From Streptomyces chumphonensis (GTDB lineage: Bacteria; Actinomycetota; Actinomycetes; Streptomycetales; Streptomycetaceae): DNA of 64,000 nucleotides. The translations under genes and the position numbers were made by a program. Location: assembly GCF_014779715.1 (NCBI RefSeq), contig NZ_JACXYU010000003.1, positions 394,924 through 458,923 of the forward strand, in the 5' to 3' direction. The notes beneath the pieces are model-generated. The model was not told the origin of the DNA. It saw only the letters and a program-made list of their open reading frames with translations, and made no database searches. Below, one piece after another: positions 25,938-34,420 of the stretch. The number at the start of each line of letters is the position of its first letter. Positions within the stretch are counted from its first letter, which is position 1.

Positions 25938-27860
25938 TCACACCTTCTGTCGGGAACGGGTTCGGTCGTCGGCCCAGCGCGCGTAGGCACGGAGCAGGGC
26001 GTGCATGCGGTAGGGGCCCGGCGGGCCCTCCTCCAGCAGACCGGCGTCGGCCAGCCACTCCAGGGCCCGCTCGGCCTCCGGGGGCGGCAGCCCGCCCAGC
26101 ACCCGACCGGCCTCCTCGGGGCGCAGTGCGTCGTCGGGCAGCGCGGCCAGCCGCCGGAACGCCTCGGCCAGCCGCGGGTCCAGCCGGGCCAGGGCGGTGC
26201 CGAAGACCCGTTCGACGGACAGGTCCGGGTCGTCGGTGAGGGAGAGCCGGGCCCAGGGGTCCTCGGCGAGCCAGCGCGCGCAGTCCGCCAGCCGCAGGGC
26301 GGGGCGGGTGGACAGCCGGGCCGCCGCGATCCGCAGGGCCAGCGGGTAGTGGCCGCAGACGTCCGCGAGCGACCGGGCGGCCTCGGGTTCGGCCGCCACC
26401 CGCTCGGCGCCGAGCGCGGCGCTCAGCAGTCGGCCGGACTCCTGCGCGCTGAACACGCCCAGCCGGTGCACCCGGCCGCCGTGCGTGGCCACGAGACCGG
26501 CCAGCGGACGCCGGCTGGTGAGCAGGGCGGCGCCGTGGGTGCCGCAGGTCAGCAGCGGGCGGACCTGCTCGGCGTCCACGACGTCGTCGAGGAGCAGCAG
26601 GGTGCGGTTCGGCGATCCGCCGGTCTCCGCCAGGGCGCGCCGGGCCGCGTCCGCGGCCTCCTCGGCGGTGACCGACGTGCCGTCCGGCCGGGCCATCCGC
26701 AGCAGCAGCGTCCCGTCCGGGTGGCTGTCGCGGACGAGCCGGGCGACGTGGCGGGCCAGTGCGGTCTTGCCGATCCCCGGCGGACCGCAGATGAGTTCGG
26801 TGACCGGCTCCCCGTCGGTGCCCCGCAGCCGGGCCGCCATCGCCTCGGTCTCGGCCTCCCGGCCGGTGAAGTGCGGAACGTCGCGCAGGACGCGGGTGGC
26901 GAGGGGCTCGGCGGCGTGGTCGACGCGCGTAAACCCCGACGCGGAGACGGGGCTCGGCACGGCGGAGGGCCGCTGCCGGGCCGTCCCCTCGCCGCCCTGG
27001 GCCGGTCGCGGCGGCCCGCCGGTCTCCGAGCCCGGCACGGTGCCGCCCGGCAGTTCCGGCGGCCCGCCCGGCTCTCCCGTCCCGGCCGAAGCGAGCTCGG
27101 CCCGGCCGCCGTGACCCGTTCCGAGCTCGTCCCCGCGCAGAATGGCGAGTTCCAGACGGCGCAGGGCCGGTGAGGGGTCGACGCCGAGTTCGTCCAGCAG
27201 GTGTTCCTTGATGCGCCGGTACTCGGCCAGGGCCTCGGTCTGCCGTCCGGTGCGGTACAGCGCCTCGATGAGCTGCTCGCGGAACCGCTCGTGACCCGGG
27301 TGGGCCCGCGTCACTCCCCACAGCTCGACCAGCGCCTCCCCGCACCGCTCCAGCGACAGCAGCAGGTCACAGGCGCGTTCGACGGTACGCAGCCGCTCCT
27401 CGGTCAGCCGGGGGACCTCGTCGCGGTGCAGCACCTCGGAGCGGACGTTGGCCAGCAGCGAGCCGTTCCACAGGGCGAGCGCCTCGCCGAGCATGCGCAG
27501 TTCCCGATCGGGGGCCCCCGCCTCGGTGGACGCCCGGACCCGCTCACGGAAATCCACGAGGTCCAGGGTCTCGGGGCCGGCGGAGATCCGGTAGCCGCCG
27601 GGTACCGCCTCGATGGGCGTCGCGCTCACCCCGTGCCGGGAGAACAGCCTGCGCAGGCGCAGCACGCAGGTCTGCACGGCGGCCTTGGCGCTGGCCGGCC
27701 GGTGCTCGCCCCACACCGTGCGCAGCAGGTAGTCGACGGAGACGACCGAGCCCGCGTTCAGCAGCAACGCGGCCAGCAGGTCCGTCGGTTTGGAGGGTGG
27801 GAGCACGACCGTGTCCGGACCCTCGGTGAGGCTCAGTGGCCCGAGCAGCAGGAACCGCAC
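25938..27860 (-). CDS. SARP-family transcriptional activator with NB-ARC ATPase domain
   Basis: 640 residues. GTG 27860 is chosen because SARPs begin directly at the first strand (here VRFLLLGPLSLTEG). Order: OmpR-like winged helix (~1-95), bacterial transcriptional activation domain (~100-255, ending LGVDPSPALRRLELAILRGD), Pro/Gly-rich linker, then an NB-ARC/AAA-like ATPase with Walker A GPPGIGKTALA and Walker B TLLLLDDV, and a winged-helix closing segment. It should activate the operon and the precursor gene by binding 11-base-spaced direct repeats such as those at 10986-11005. It starts 5 bases after the secreted-protein gene and ends 4 bases before the E1-like gene, so it lies inside the operon it probably controls. 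Confidence 0.93.
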   Translation of the reverse strand: MRFLLLGPLSLTEGPDTVVLPPSKPTDLLAALLLNAGSVVSVDYLLRTVWGEHRPASAKAAVQTCVLRLRRLFSRHGVSATPIEAVPGGYRISAGPETLDLVDFRERVRASTEAGAPDRELRMLGEALALWNGSLLANVRSEVLHRDEVPRLTEERLRTVERACDLLLSLERCGEALVELWGVTRAHPGHERFREQLIEALYRTGRQTEALAEYRRIKEHLLDELGVDPSPALRRLELAILRGDELGTGHGGRAELASAGTGEPGGPPELPGGTVPGSETGGPPRPAQGGEGTARQRPSAVPSPVSASGFTRVDHAAEPLATRVLRDVPHFTGREAETEAMAARLRGTDGEPVTELICGPPGIGKTALARHVARLVRDSHPDGTLLLRMARPDGTSVTAEEAADAARRALAETGGSPNRTLLLLDDVVDAEQVRPLLTCGTHGAALLTSRRPLAGLVATHGGRVHRLGVFSAQESGRLLSAALGAERVAAEPEAARSLADVCGHYPLALRIAAARLSTRPALRLADCARWLAEDPWARLSLTDDPDLSVERVFGTALARLDPRLAEAFRRLAALPDDALRPEEAGRVLGGLPPPEAERALEWLADAGLLEEGPPGPYRMHALLRAYARWADDRTRSRQKV

Positions 27861-27864
27861 GGAC

Positions 27865-28221
27865 TCACTGCCAGCCGTTGACCTGGGGGCACATCGGCGC
27901 CACCGCCGCGGCGGCGACCGCGGCGGGTTCGGGGAGGGCGGCGAGTGCGGCACAGGCGGTCTCGGACGCCACCGGGAGGTGGACCGCTCCGGGGCCCGGG
28001 CCGTCCGCGGAGAGGGCGGCGGCGCCGCGGGCCGACGGGCCCGGCGCCGCCGCGTCGGCCGCGGACTGCGAGGCGCTGGGGGACGCCACGGCCGCGGCCG
28101 ATGCCGAGCCGGTGAGGACGGCGGCCAGCAGGGCGACGGTCACCACGCCCCGCCGACCCGTGCCGCGCCGGGCGGCTCCCGCGTCGGCCGTCACTCTTCC
28201 GGATGTGCTTGCTGCAGCCAT
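27865..28221 (-). CDS. Small secreted Ala-rich protein leading the RiPP operon (hypothetical)
   Basis: 118 residues from ATG 28221, with AGGGGGAACTGTC before it. A basic n-region (RRGTGRR) and the segment GVVTVALLAAVLTGSASAAAVASP give a signal peptide or membrane anchor at ~25-47. The rest is Ala/Pro/Ser-rich, with two Cys, and ends APMCPQVNGWQ. It shows no similarity to a precursor leader and no recognised domain. It is the first gene of the leftward operon, 5 bases before the SARP start, so it is made whenever the cluster is on. An extracytoplasmic immunity or export accessory role is conceivable; function unknown. Confidence 0.65.
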   Translation of the reverse strand: MAAASTSGRVTADAGAARRGTGRRGVVTVALLAAVLTGSASAAAVASPSASQSAADAAAPGPSARGAAALSADGPGPGAVHLPVASETACAALAALPEPAAVAAAAVAPMCPQVNGWQ

Positions 28222-28388
28222 GACAGTTCCCCCTAGCGCTGCTGAATCACCCTCGGCGCGGTAGAGGATGCCCGCCCCCGGCGTCCCGGAGGAGACCGTC
28301 AGGTGTCCACTTGCTGCACGGCGCCCGCAACTTCTTGCCACTCGACGGGCCGTCAGGCGGGTCGTGTGGAGGAGGGTTCTCATGAGAC

Positions 28389-28422
28389 GTGACATGTGCA
28401 ATATTACCTGTCACACATTGCA
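28389..28422. promoter_or_regulatory. AT-rich operator-like element between RiPP operon and collagenase gene
   Basis: Two nested inverted repeats, GTGACA/TGTCAC and TGCAAT/ATTGCA, in an AT-rich island that is unusual for this GC content. The reverse strand reads GTGACAGGTAATATTGC, related to elements at 31291, 37822 and 40151. It probably belongs to the hydroxyproline/collagen regulator, but it lies where it could also affect the divergent RiPP operon. Confidence 0.5.
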
Positions 28423-28522
28423 GATGTGCCCATGACAAGCCGATGGCCCCATCGCCCGGCCTCCATGGGTCCCCCACCGGCCGTGCCCCCACACGGCCCC
28501 TTCCTCCCGCTGGAGGCAGCGA

Positions 28523-31129
28523 GTGAGAACAGAACAGGCCCGACTCCCTCTCGCGAGGCTGAGTGTGCTGATCCTGGTGTTGTGCCTCGGGATCGCCACG
28601 CTCGCCGCTCCGGGACACGCGGCACCCGGCCGCGCGGGTGACAAGCCGACGGAGCGTCAGACTCCCCACGACGTCCCGCCCCGGGCGTCGGAGCACACGA
28701 GTGCGGGCGACGATCCCGAGCATGTGCGCGGTGAGCCGCTGAAGGTCGAGGACCGAGCTCCGCTGCCCTCGACGAAGGACGCGCTGCGCCGGGACTACGA
28801 CGACCCCGCCTCCCCCGCGCCGCGGCAGCGGCCGTCCATGCGGGCGGTCCCGGAGCATGAGACCGACGAGAAGGGCGAAGCCAGGACGGCGGCCGTGCCC
28901 GACTGCGACACGAGTGACTTCACCGGCCGCACCGGCAGCGCCCTGGTGCGGCAGATCAAGGCGTCCACGACGGACTGCGTCAACACACTGTTCGGCCTCA
29001 CGGGAAGCGATGCCCACCACGCGTTCCGCGAGGGGCAGATGACCAGTGTCGCCTACGCGCTGCGGGACGGCTCCGCGTCATATCCCGGCGACGGCAGCAC
29101 CGGGATGCCTCAGCTCGTGCTCTACCTGCGCGCCGGCTACTACGTGCACTGGTACCACGAGGACGACACCGGCCCCTACGGCCCGACGCTGCGCACCGCC
29201 GTCCGCGCCGGGCTCGACGCGTTCTTCGCCGCCCCCCGCTCCCGCGATGTCACCGACGCCAACGGCGAGGTCCTCGCCGAGGCGGTGACCCTGATCGACA
29301 GCGCCGAGGAGAACGCGCGCTACCTGTACGTCGTCAAGCGTCTGCTGAACGGCTACGACAGCTCCTACAACTCCTCCTGGTGGTTGTTGACCGCGGTCAA
29401 CAACGTCTACACCGTCCTCTTCCGCGGCCACCAGGTCCCCGCCTTCGTCACGGCGGTGTCCTCCGACCGCGGCGTCCTGGACGCGCTGTACGACTTCGCC
29501 TCCTCCCACGGGAACCTCCTGGGGACCGACCAGAGCTACCTGACGTCCAACGCCGGACGCGAGCACGCCCGGTTCCTGCGGCACGCGTCACTGCGGAGCA
29601 CGGTGCGGCCGCAGGCGGCCGGGCTGCTCAACCAGAGCTCCATCAAGGGGGACACCGCCCCCCTGTGGGTCGGCGTCGCCGAGATGACCGACAGCTACGA
29701 CAAGGCCAACTGCGGCTACTACGGAACCTGCGACCTCCGGCAGCGCCTGATATCCGAGGTCCTGGTGGTCCGTCACACCTGCAGCGCCGGTCTCCGCATC
29801 CGCGCCCAGCAGATGTCCCCGGCGCAGCTTGCGGACACCTGCGGCAGCCTGGCCGACCAGGACGCCTACTTCCACGGCATCGCCAAGGACGGCGGCCCGG
29901 TCGCCGGCGACCGCAACACCAGCCTGGAGGTGGTCGTCTACGACAGCAGCACCGACTACCGGACCTACGCCGGAGCGACGTGGGGCATCGACACGAACAA
30001 CGGCGGCATGTACCTGGAGGGCGACCCCTCCGCCGCCGGCAACCAGGCGCGCTTCATCGCCTACGAGGCCGAATGGGTGCGGCCCTCCTTCGAGATCTGG
30101 AACCTCAACCACGAGTACACGCACTACCTCGACGGCCGCTTCAACCTGCACGGAGGCTTCGCCGACAACATCGCCACCCCCACCGTCTGGTGGATCGAGG
30201 GCTTCGCCGAGTACGTCTCCTACTCCTACCGCGGCCTGCGCTACGACGCGGCCGTCACCGAGGCCGGCAAGCGCACCTACGCGCTGAGCACTCTGTTCGA
30301 CACCACCTACAGCCACGACACCACGCGCGTCTACCGGTGGGGCTATCTCGCCGTGCGCTACATGCTCCAGTCCCACCGCGCCGAGATGGACACCGTACTG
30401 GGCCACTACCGCAACGGCGACTGGAACGCCGCCCGCTCCTACCTCACCGGCAGCATCGGCACCCGCTACGACAGCGACTGGTACAGCTGGCTGTCGCGGT
30501 GTGCGGCCGGTGACTGCGGCGGCTCCACCAACCCGCCCGGCAACCAGGCGCCCACCGCGTCCTTCGCCGTCGCCGTCAGCGGCCTGACGGCGAACTTCAC
30601 CGATCGCTCCACGGACTCCGACGGGACCGTCGCCGCCCGCTCGTGGAACTTCGGCGACGGCTCCACCTCCACCGCCGCCAACCCCGCCAAGACGTACACG
30701 GCGGCGGGCACCTACGCCGTGAAGCTGACCGTCACCGACGACAAGGGCGCCACCGGTACCGCCACCCAGAGCATCACCGTCGGCGGGCCGGATCCCACTC
30801 CCGAGTGCACCGGCACCGACACCCGGGAACTCGACCGCAACTGCCGGCGCGGCAACCTGTCCGCGACCGCCGGGAACTACGCCTACCTCTACCTCTACCT
30901 CCCCGCCGGTACCCAGCAACTGAGGATCACCTCGTCGGGTGGGACCGGCAACGCCGACCTGTACTACAGCAACAGCACCTGGGCGACCACCACTACCTAC
31001 ACCAGTCGCTCCACGGGTGCGGACAACGACGAGACGCTCACCGTCAACAACCCGGCCGTGGGCTGGAACTACATCAGCCTCGCCGCCGCAGAGGACTTCT
31101 CCGGGGTGACCGTCAAGGCCGAGTACTGA
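28523..31129 (+). CDS. Secreted M9 collagenase with PKD and PPC domains
   Basis: 868 residues from GTG 28523 (TGGAGGCAGC upstream). A signal peptide (LSVLILVLCLGIATLAAPGHA) and an acidic propeptide (to ~125) precede the M9 collagenase activator and peptidase domains (~135-660). The zinc motif is H530-E-Y-T-H534, with the third ligand E559 in WWIEGFAEYV. A PKD domain follows (~673-755, SFAVAVSGLTANFTDRSTDSDG) and then a bacterial prepeptidase C-terminal (PPC) domain (~765-868, ending GVTVKAEY) for collagen binding. It cleaves native collagen outside the cell to Gly-Pro-Hyp-rich peptides. The gene next to it begins a hydroxyproline catabolic operon, and an operator-like element in its promoter resembles that operon's. 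Confidence 0.95.
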   Translation: MRTEQARLPLARLSVLILVLCLGIATLAAPGHAAPGRAGDKPTERQTPHDVPPRASEHTSAGDDPEHVRGEPLKVEDRAPLPSTKDALRRDYDDPASPAPRQRPSMRAVPEHETDEKGEARTAAVPDCDTSDFTGRTGSALVRQIKASTTDCVNTLFGLTGSDAHHAFREGQMTSVAYALRDGSASYPGDGSTGMPQLVLYLRAGYYVHWYHEDDTGPYGPTLRTAVRAGLDAFFAAPRSRDVTDANGEVLAEAVTLIDSAEENARYLYVVKRLLNGYDSSYNSSWWLLTAVNNVYTVLFRGHQVPAFVTAVSSDRGVLDALYDFASSHGNLLGTDQSYLTSNAGREHARFLRHASLRSTVRPQAAGLLNQSSIKGDTAPLWVGVAEMTDSYDKANCGYYGTCDLRQRLISEVLVVRHTCSAGLRIRAQQMSPAQLADTCGSLADQDAYFHGIAKDGGPVAGDRNTSLEVVVYDSSTDYRTYAGATWGIDTNNGGMYLEGDPSAAGNQARFIAYEAEWVRPSFEIWNLNHEYTHYLDGRFNLHGGFADNIATPTVWWIEGFAEYVSYSYRGLRYDAAVTEAGKRTYALSTLFDTTYSHDTTRVYRWGYLAVRYMLQSHRAEMDTVLGHYRNGDWNAARSYLTGSIGTRYDSDWYSWLSRCAAGDCGGSTNPPGNQAPTASFAVAVSGLTANFTDRSTDSDGTVAARSWNFGDGSTSTAANPAKTYTAAGTYAVKLTVTDDKGATGTATQSITVGGPDPTPECTGTDTRELDRNCRRGNLSATAGNYAYLYLYLPAGTQQLRITSSGGTGNADLYYSNSTWATTTTYTSRSTGADNDETLTVNNPAVGWNYISLAAAEDFSGVTVKAEY

Positions 31130-31147
31130 CCCTGCGCCCCATCGACC

Positions 31148-31184
31148 GCCGGGGCGGGCGAAGGCACCCGCCGCCCGCCCCGGC
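31148..31184 (+). terminator. Terminator after collagenase gene
   Basis: A perfect 13-base inverted repeat (GCCGGGGCGGGCG / CGCCCGCCCCGGC) with an 11-base loop starts 18 bases past the stop. Confidence 0.85.
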
Positions 31185-31287
31185 ACGGCGGCGGCGTGTC
31201 GCAGGGCTCAGGCGGCGCGTTCCCTCCCCGCGCGCCCCGGCCTCCGCGTCGAAAAGGTCTTCGACGCCTCCCGGACTACCGTAGAAG

Positions 31288-31307
31288 CATGTGACATATT
31301 ACTGTGG
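31288..31307. promoter_or_regulatory. AT-rich operator-like element at the hydroxyproline operon start
   Basis: CATGTGACATATTACTGTGG lies only 6-25 bases before the ATG at 31313. The GTGACAT-N-TGG outline is shared with the element before the GntR gene (37822). Such a position would block promoter clearance, fitting a repressor released by a pathway intermediate. Confidence 0.5.
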
Positions 31308-31312
31308 TGCTC

Positions 31313-32473
31313 ATGAAACAGACCGTCGACGTGATCGTCATCGGCGCGGGCATCGTCGGCGCCGCGTGCGCCTACTACGCCGCCCGCGCCGGACTGACGG
31401 TGGCCGTCGTCGACCGCGCCGGTCCGGTCGCCGGTACGACGGGGGCGGGGGAGGGCAACCTCCTGGTCTCCGACAAGTCCCCCGGACCCGAACTCGACCT
31501 GGCCCTCCTCTCCACCGGCCTGTGGCGCGACCTCGCCGCCCAGCTGCCGCAGGGGATCGAGTACGAGGCCAAGGGCGGCGTCGTGGTGGCCGCCGACGAG
31601 ACGCAGTGGGCGGCGCTGCGCAGCGCCGCCGCGCGCCAGGCGGCCGCCGGCGTGACGACCCGCGAGGTACCCGCCCAGCGGCTCCGCGACCTCGAACCGC
31701 ACCTGGCCCCCGGCCTGGCCGGAGCCGTCCACTACCCCCAGGACGCCCAGGTCCAGCCCGCCCTCGCCGCGTCCCGCCTCCTGCACGCCGCGATCGGCTC
31801 GGGCGCCGTCCTCCACCCCGGGGAGCCCGTCACCCAGGTCGTGGTCACGCCACGGGGGCGGATCGACGGCGTGCGCACACCCCGGCGCGAGCTGAGGTCT
31901 CCGGCCGTGGTCAACGCCGCCGGCCCCTGGTCCGCGCGCATCGCCGAGCTGGCCGGAACGACACTCCCCGTCATGCCGCGCAGGGGCTTCGTCCTGGTGA
32001 CCGAGCCCCTGCCCCGCGTGGTCCGGCACAAGGTCTACGCCGCCGCCTACCTCGCCGACGTCACGAGCGACTCCGCGGCCCTCCACACCTCCCCGGTGAT
32101 CGAGGGCACACCGGCAGGTCCCGTACTGATCGGCTCCAGCCGGGAACGCACCGGATTCGACAGGTCCCTGTCCACCGCGGCCCTCCGGCGCATGGCCCTG
32201 GACGCCACCGCCCTCTTCCCCGTCCTGGCCGAGGTCAGCGTCCTGCGCGCCTACCACGGCTTCCGGCCCTACCTGCCCGACCACCTCCCGGCGATCGGCC
32301 CCGACCCCCGCGTCCCCGGCCTCCACCACGCCTGCGGGCACGAGGGCGCCGGCATCGGGCTCGCGCCGGGCACCGGACTGCTGCTCGCCCAGGCCCTCCG
32401 CGGCGAGGAGCCCGCTGTGGACCTCGCCCCCTTCCGCCCCGACCGCTTCCCCACCCCGAGTCCTCCCGCATGA
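31313..32473 (+). CDS. FAD-dependent oxidoreductase, DadA-like subunit of D-hydroxyproline dehydrogenase
   Basis: 386 residues. ATG 31313 is taken because the FAD fold begins at once (VDVIVIGAGIVGAACAYYAARAG, GxGxxG). A GTG three codons upstream is possible; there is no clear ribosome-binding site, so the message may be leaderless. The fold is the DAO/GlyOx family: ADP-binding N-terminus, AGTTGAGEGN FAD-phosphate loop, VVNAAGPWSARIAELAG, and the C-terminal GHEGAGIGLAPGTG FAD motif. With the small ferredoxin and the second flavoprotein encoded just downstream it matches the three-subunit, dye-linked D-hydroxyproline dehydrogenase that oxidises cis-4-hydroxy-D-proline to pyrroline-4-hydroxy-2-carboxylate. 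First gene of a six-gene rightward operon. Confidence 0.88.
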   Translation: MKQTVDVIVIGAGIVGAACAYYAARAGLTVAVVDRAGPVAGTTGAGEGNLLVSDKSPGPELDLALLSTGLWRDLAAQLPQGIEYEAKGGVVVAADETQWAALRSAAARQAAAGVTTREVPAQRLRDLEPHLAPGLAGAVHYPQDAQVQPALAASRLLHAAIGSGAVLHPGEPVTQVVVTPRGRIDGVRTPRRELRSPAVVNAAGPWSARIAELAGTTLPVMPRRGFVLVTEPLPRVVRHKVYAAAYLADVTSDSAALHTSPVIEGTPAGPVLIGSSRERTGFDRSLSTAALRRMALDATALFPVLAEVSVLRAYHGFRPYLPDHLPAIGPDPRVPGLHHACGHEGAGIGLAPGTGLLLAQALRGEEPAVDLAPFRPDRFPTPSPPA

Positions 32474-32524
32474 CCGTCCGGCCCCCCGACGACCGCCACC
32501 GCCCGACCCCTCCGAGGAGCCCCC

Positions 32525-32839
32525 ATGCCACGTGACCCCGCCGGGCTGGTGCGGTCCCGACCCCAGCCCGCCATCAGCATCGACTACGCGGGCAGCACCC
32601 TGCCCGCCCTGCCCGGCCAGAGCATCGCCGCCGCGCTGTGGGCCGCCGGCGTCCTCTCCTGGCGCACCACCCGCGACGGCCGACGCCCGCGCGGCGCCTT
32701 CTGCGGCATCGGGGTCTGCTTCGACTGCCTGATCACCGTCAACGGCCGCCCCAACCAGCGCGCGTGCCTGGTGCCCGCCCGCGACGGCGACACCGTCACC
32801 CCCCAGGAAGGACACGGCCGTGCCGACCTCGCCCGCTGA
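32525..32839 (+). CDS. Small [2Fe-2S] ferredoxin-like subunit of D-hydroxyproline dehydrogenase
   Basis: 104 residues from ATG 32525 behind GAGGAGCCCCC. A plant-type ferredoxin fold carries the cluster ligands in FCGIGVCFDCLITVNG and a final Cys in NQRACLVPA (pattern CxxxxCxxC...C). It transfers electrons between the two flavoprotein subunits. Its end overlaps the next gene by 20 bases, so the subunits should be made in equal amounts. Confidence 0.9.
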   Translation: MPRDPAGLVRSRPQPAISIDYAGSTLPALPGQSIAAALWAAGVLSWRTTRDGRRPRGAFCGIGVCFDCLITVNGRPNQRACLVPARDGDTVTPQEGHGRADLAR

Positions 32840-34334
32840 GCCCCCGGCCGCACCCTACGACGTGGCGGTCGTCGGTGCCGGGCCCGCCGGGCTGGCGGCG
32901 GCCGCCACCGCCGCCGACGCGGGGCTGACCGTGGCGCTCGTCGACGACGGCCCCCGGCCCGGCGGCCAGTACTACCGGCACCCCGCCCCCGGCCTGGGGG
33001 CGCGCCGTCCCCAGGCACTCCACCACGGCTGGCCCGCCTTCGTCGGTCTCCTCGGCCGGCTCCGCGCACACCGGGCCGGCGGCCGGGTCCGCCACCTGAC
33101 GGAGCGGCAGGTGTGGACCGTCCAGGAGGCCCACGACCACCCGGGGCGCTGGACCCTGCACACCGCGCCCACCGTCCCGCCGCAGGCCGCGCCCCGCCCC
33201 GGCGAGCCGACCACCGGCGAAGCCCCCCACGAGACCGTACGGGCGCACCGGCTCGTCCTGGCCACCGGAACGTACGAACGCCAACTCCCCTTCCCCGGAT
33301 GGACCCTGCCCGGCGTCGTCGGTGCCGGAGGAGCCCAGGCCATGGTCAAGTCGGGCCTGGTCCTCCCGGGCCGGAGCGTCGTCGTGGCGGGCAGCGGCCC
33401 CCTGCTGCTGGCCGTCGCCGCCACGCTGTCGGCCGCCGGGGCCCGGGTGCCCCGCGTCCTGGAGGCGGGCGGCTACCTGTCCTACGCCCACCGGCCGGGC
33501 CCGCTGCTGCGCAACCCCGGCAAGATCGCCGAAGGCGCCCGGCACGCGGCGGCCCTGGCCCGCCGCCGGGTACGCCTGAGCACCCGGACGGCCGTCGTCC
33601 GGGCGCACGGGACCGATCGCGTCACCGGTGTGACCGTGGCGAGGCTGGACGAGGACTGGCGGCCCGTGCCCGGCACCGAGCAGCACCTGCCCTGCGACGC
33701 GCTGGCCGTCGGGCACGGCCTGGTGCCCCAGCTCGAACTCGCCCTGGAGCTGGGCTGCCAGACGCGGACCGCCCCCGACGGCACCCCCGCCGTCATGGTC
33801 GACGCCGCCCTGCGCACCAGCGTGGCGGGCGTGTGGGCGGCGGGCGAGACCACCGGCGTCGGCGGCGCCCCCCTCGCGCTCCGCGAGGGCGAACTGGCGG
33901 CCCGGGAGATCGCCGCCGCCGCCCGGGGCGCCTCCGCCGCCGGGTGGACGACCGCGGGGCTGCGCGCCCGCGTCGCCCGGCTGAGGGCCTTCGCGGACCT
34001 GATGGCCGAGGTCCACCGACCCGGCCCCGGCTGGACCGGATGGCTGCGGGAGGACACCGAGATCTGCCGCTGCGAGGAGGTCGACGCCGCCGCGGTACGC
34101 GCGGCGGCCGACACCTACGGCGCGACCGACACCCGCACCGTCAAGCTCCTGACCCGGGCCGGAATGGGCTGGTGCCAGGGACGGATGTGCGGGCCCGCCG
34201 TCTCCTGCCTCGCGGCGGGCTCGGGCCGTGCCCCGGTGAGCGCGGACCGGCGCCCCCTCGCCCGCCCCGTCCCCCTCGCCCGACTCGCCCGACTCCCCGA
34301 ACCCGCCCCGCCCCGCCCGGACGAGCACACCTGA
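32820..34334 (+). CDS. NAD(P)/FAD-binding oxidoreductase, HcnB-like subunit of D-hydroxyproline dehydrogenase
   Basis: 504 residues from GTG 32820 (AGGAAGGACACGGCC upstream). There are two Rossmann folds: VAVVGAGPAGLAAAATAADAG near the N-terminus and SVVVAGSGPLLLAVAATLSAAG near residue 185, joined by TGTYERQLPFPGWTLPGV. The C-terminal domain has a BFD-like [2Fe-2S] site (EICRCEEVDAAAV and MGWCQGRMCGP). This matches the alpha subunit of three-component D-hydroxyproline dehydrogenases (also seen in HcnABC/opine oxidases). The proline- and arginine-rich tail (~480-504) is probably disordered. Hydroxyproline as the substrate is inferred from the epimerase and deaminase in the same operon. Confidence 0.88.
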   Translation: MPTSPAEPPAAPYDVAVVGAGPAGLAAAATAADAGLTVALVDDGPRPGGQYYRHPAPGLGARRPQALHHGWPAFVGLLGRLRAHRAGGRVRHLTERQVWTVQEAHDHPGRWTLHTAPTVPPQAAPRPGEPTTGEAPHETVRAHRLVLATGTYERQLPFPGWTLPGVVGAGGAQAMVKSGLVLPGRSVVVAGSGPLLLAVAATLSAAGARVPRVLEAGGYLSYAHRPGPLLRNPGKIAEGARHAAALARRRVRLSTRTAVVRAHGTDRVTGVTVARLDEDWRPVPGTEQHLPCDALAVGHGLVPQLELALELGCQTRTAPDGTPAVMVDAALRTSVAGVWAAGETTGVGGAPLALREGELAAREIAAAARGASAAGWTTAGLRARVARLRAFADLMAEVHRPGPGWTGWLREDTEICRCEEVDAAAVRAAADTYGATDTRTVKLLTRAGMGWCQGRMCGPAVSCLAAGSGRAPVSADRRPLARPVPLARLARLPEPAPPRPDEHT

Positions 34335-34420
34335 CCCGCACCCGACCGGCACACCGGCCCCTGGGTCCCACCCACGCGCCGCACCCGCCTCCCTGGACCG
34401 ACACACGAGGAGAACCGCAC

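Noticed and set aside
31304..31312. GTG GTG CTC as alternative start of the DadA-like subunit
   Set aside because: The FAD fold begins at the ATG at 31313; the extra residues add nothing recognisable, though a start here cannot be excluded.
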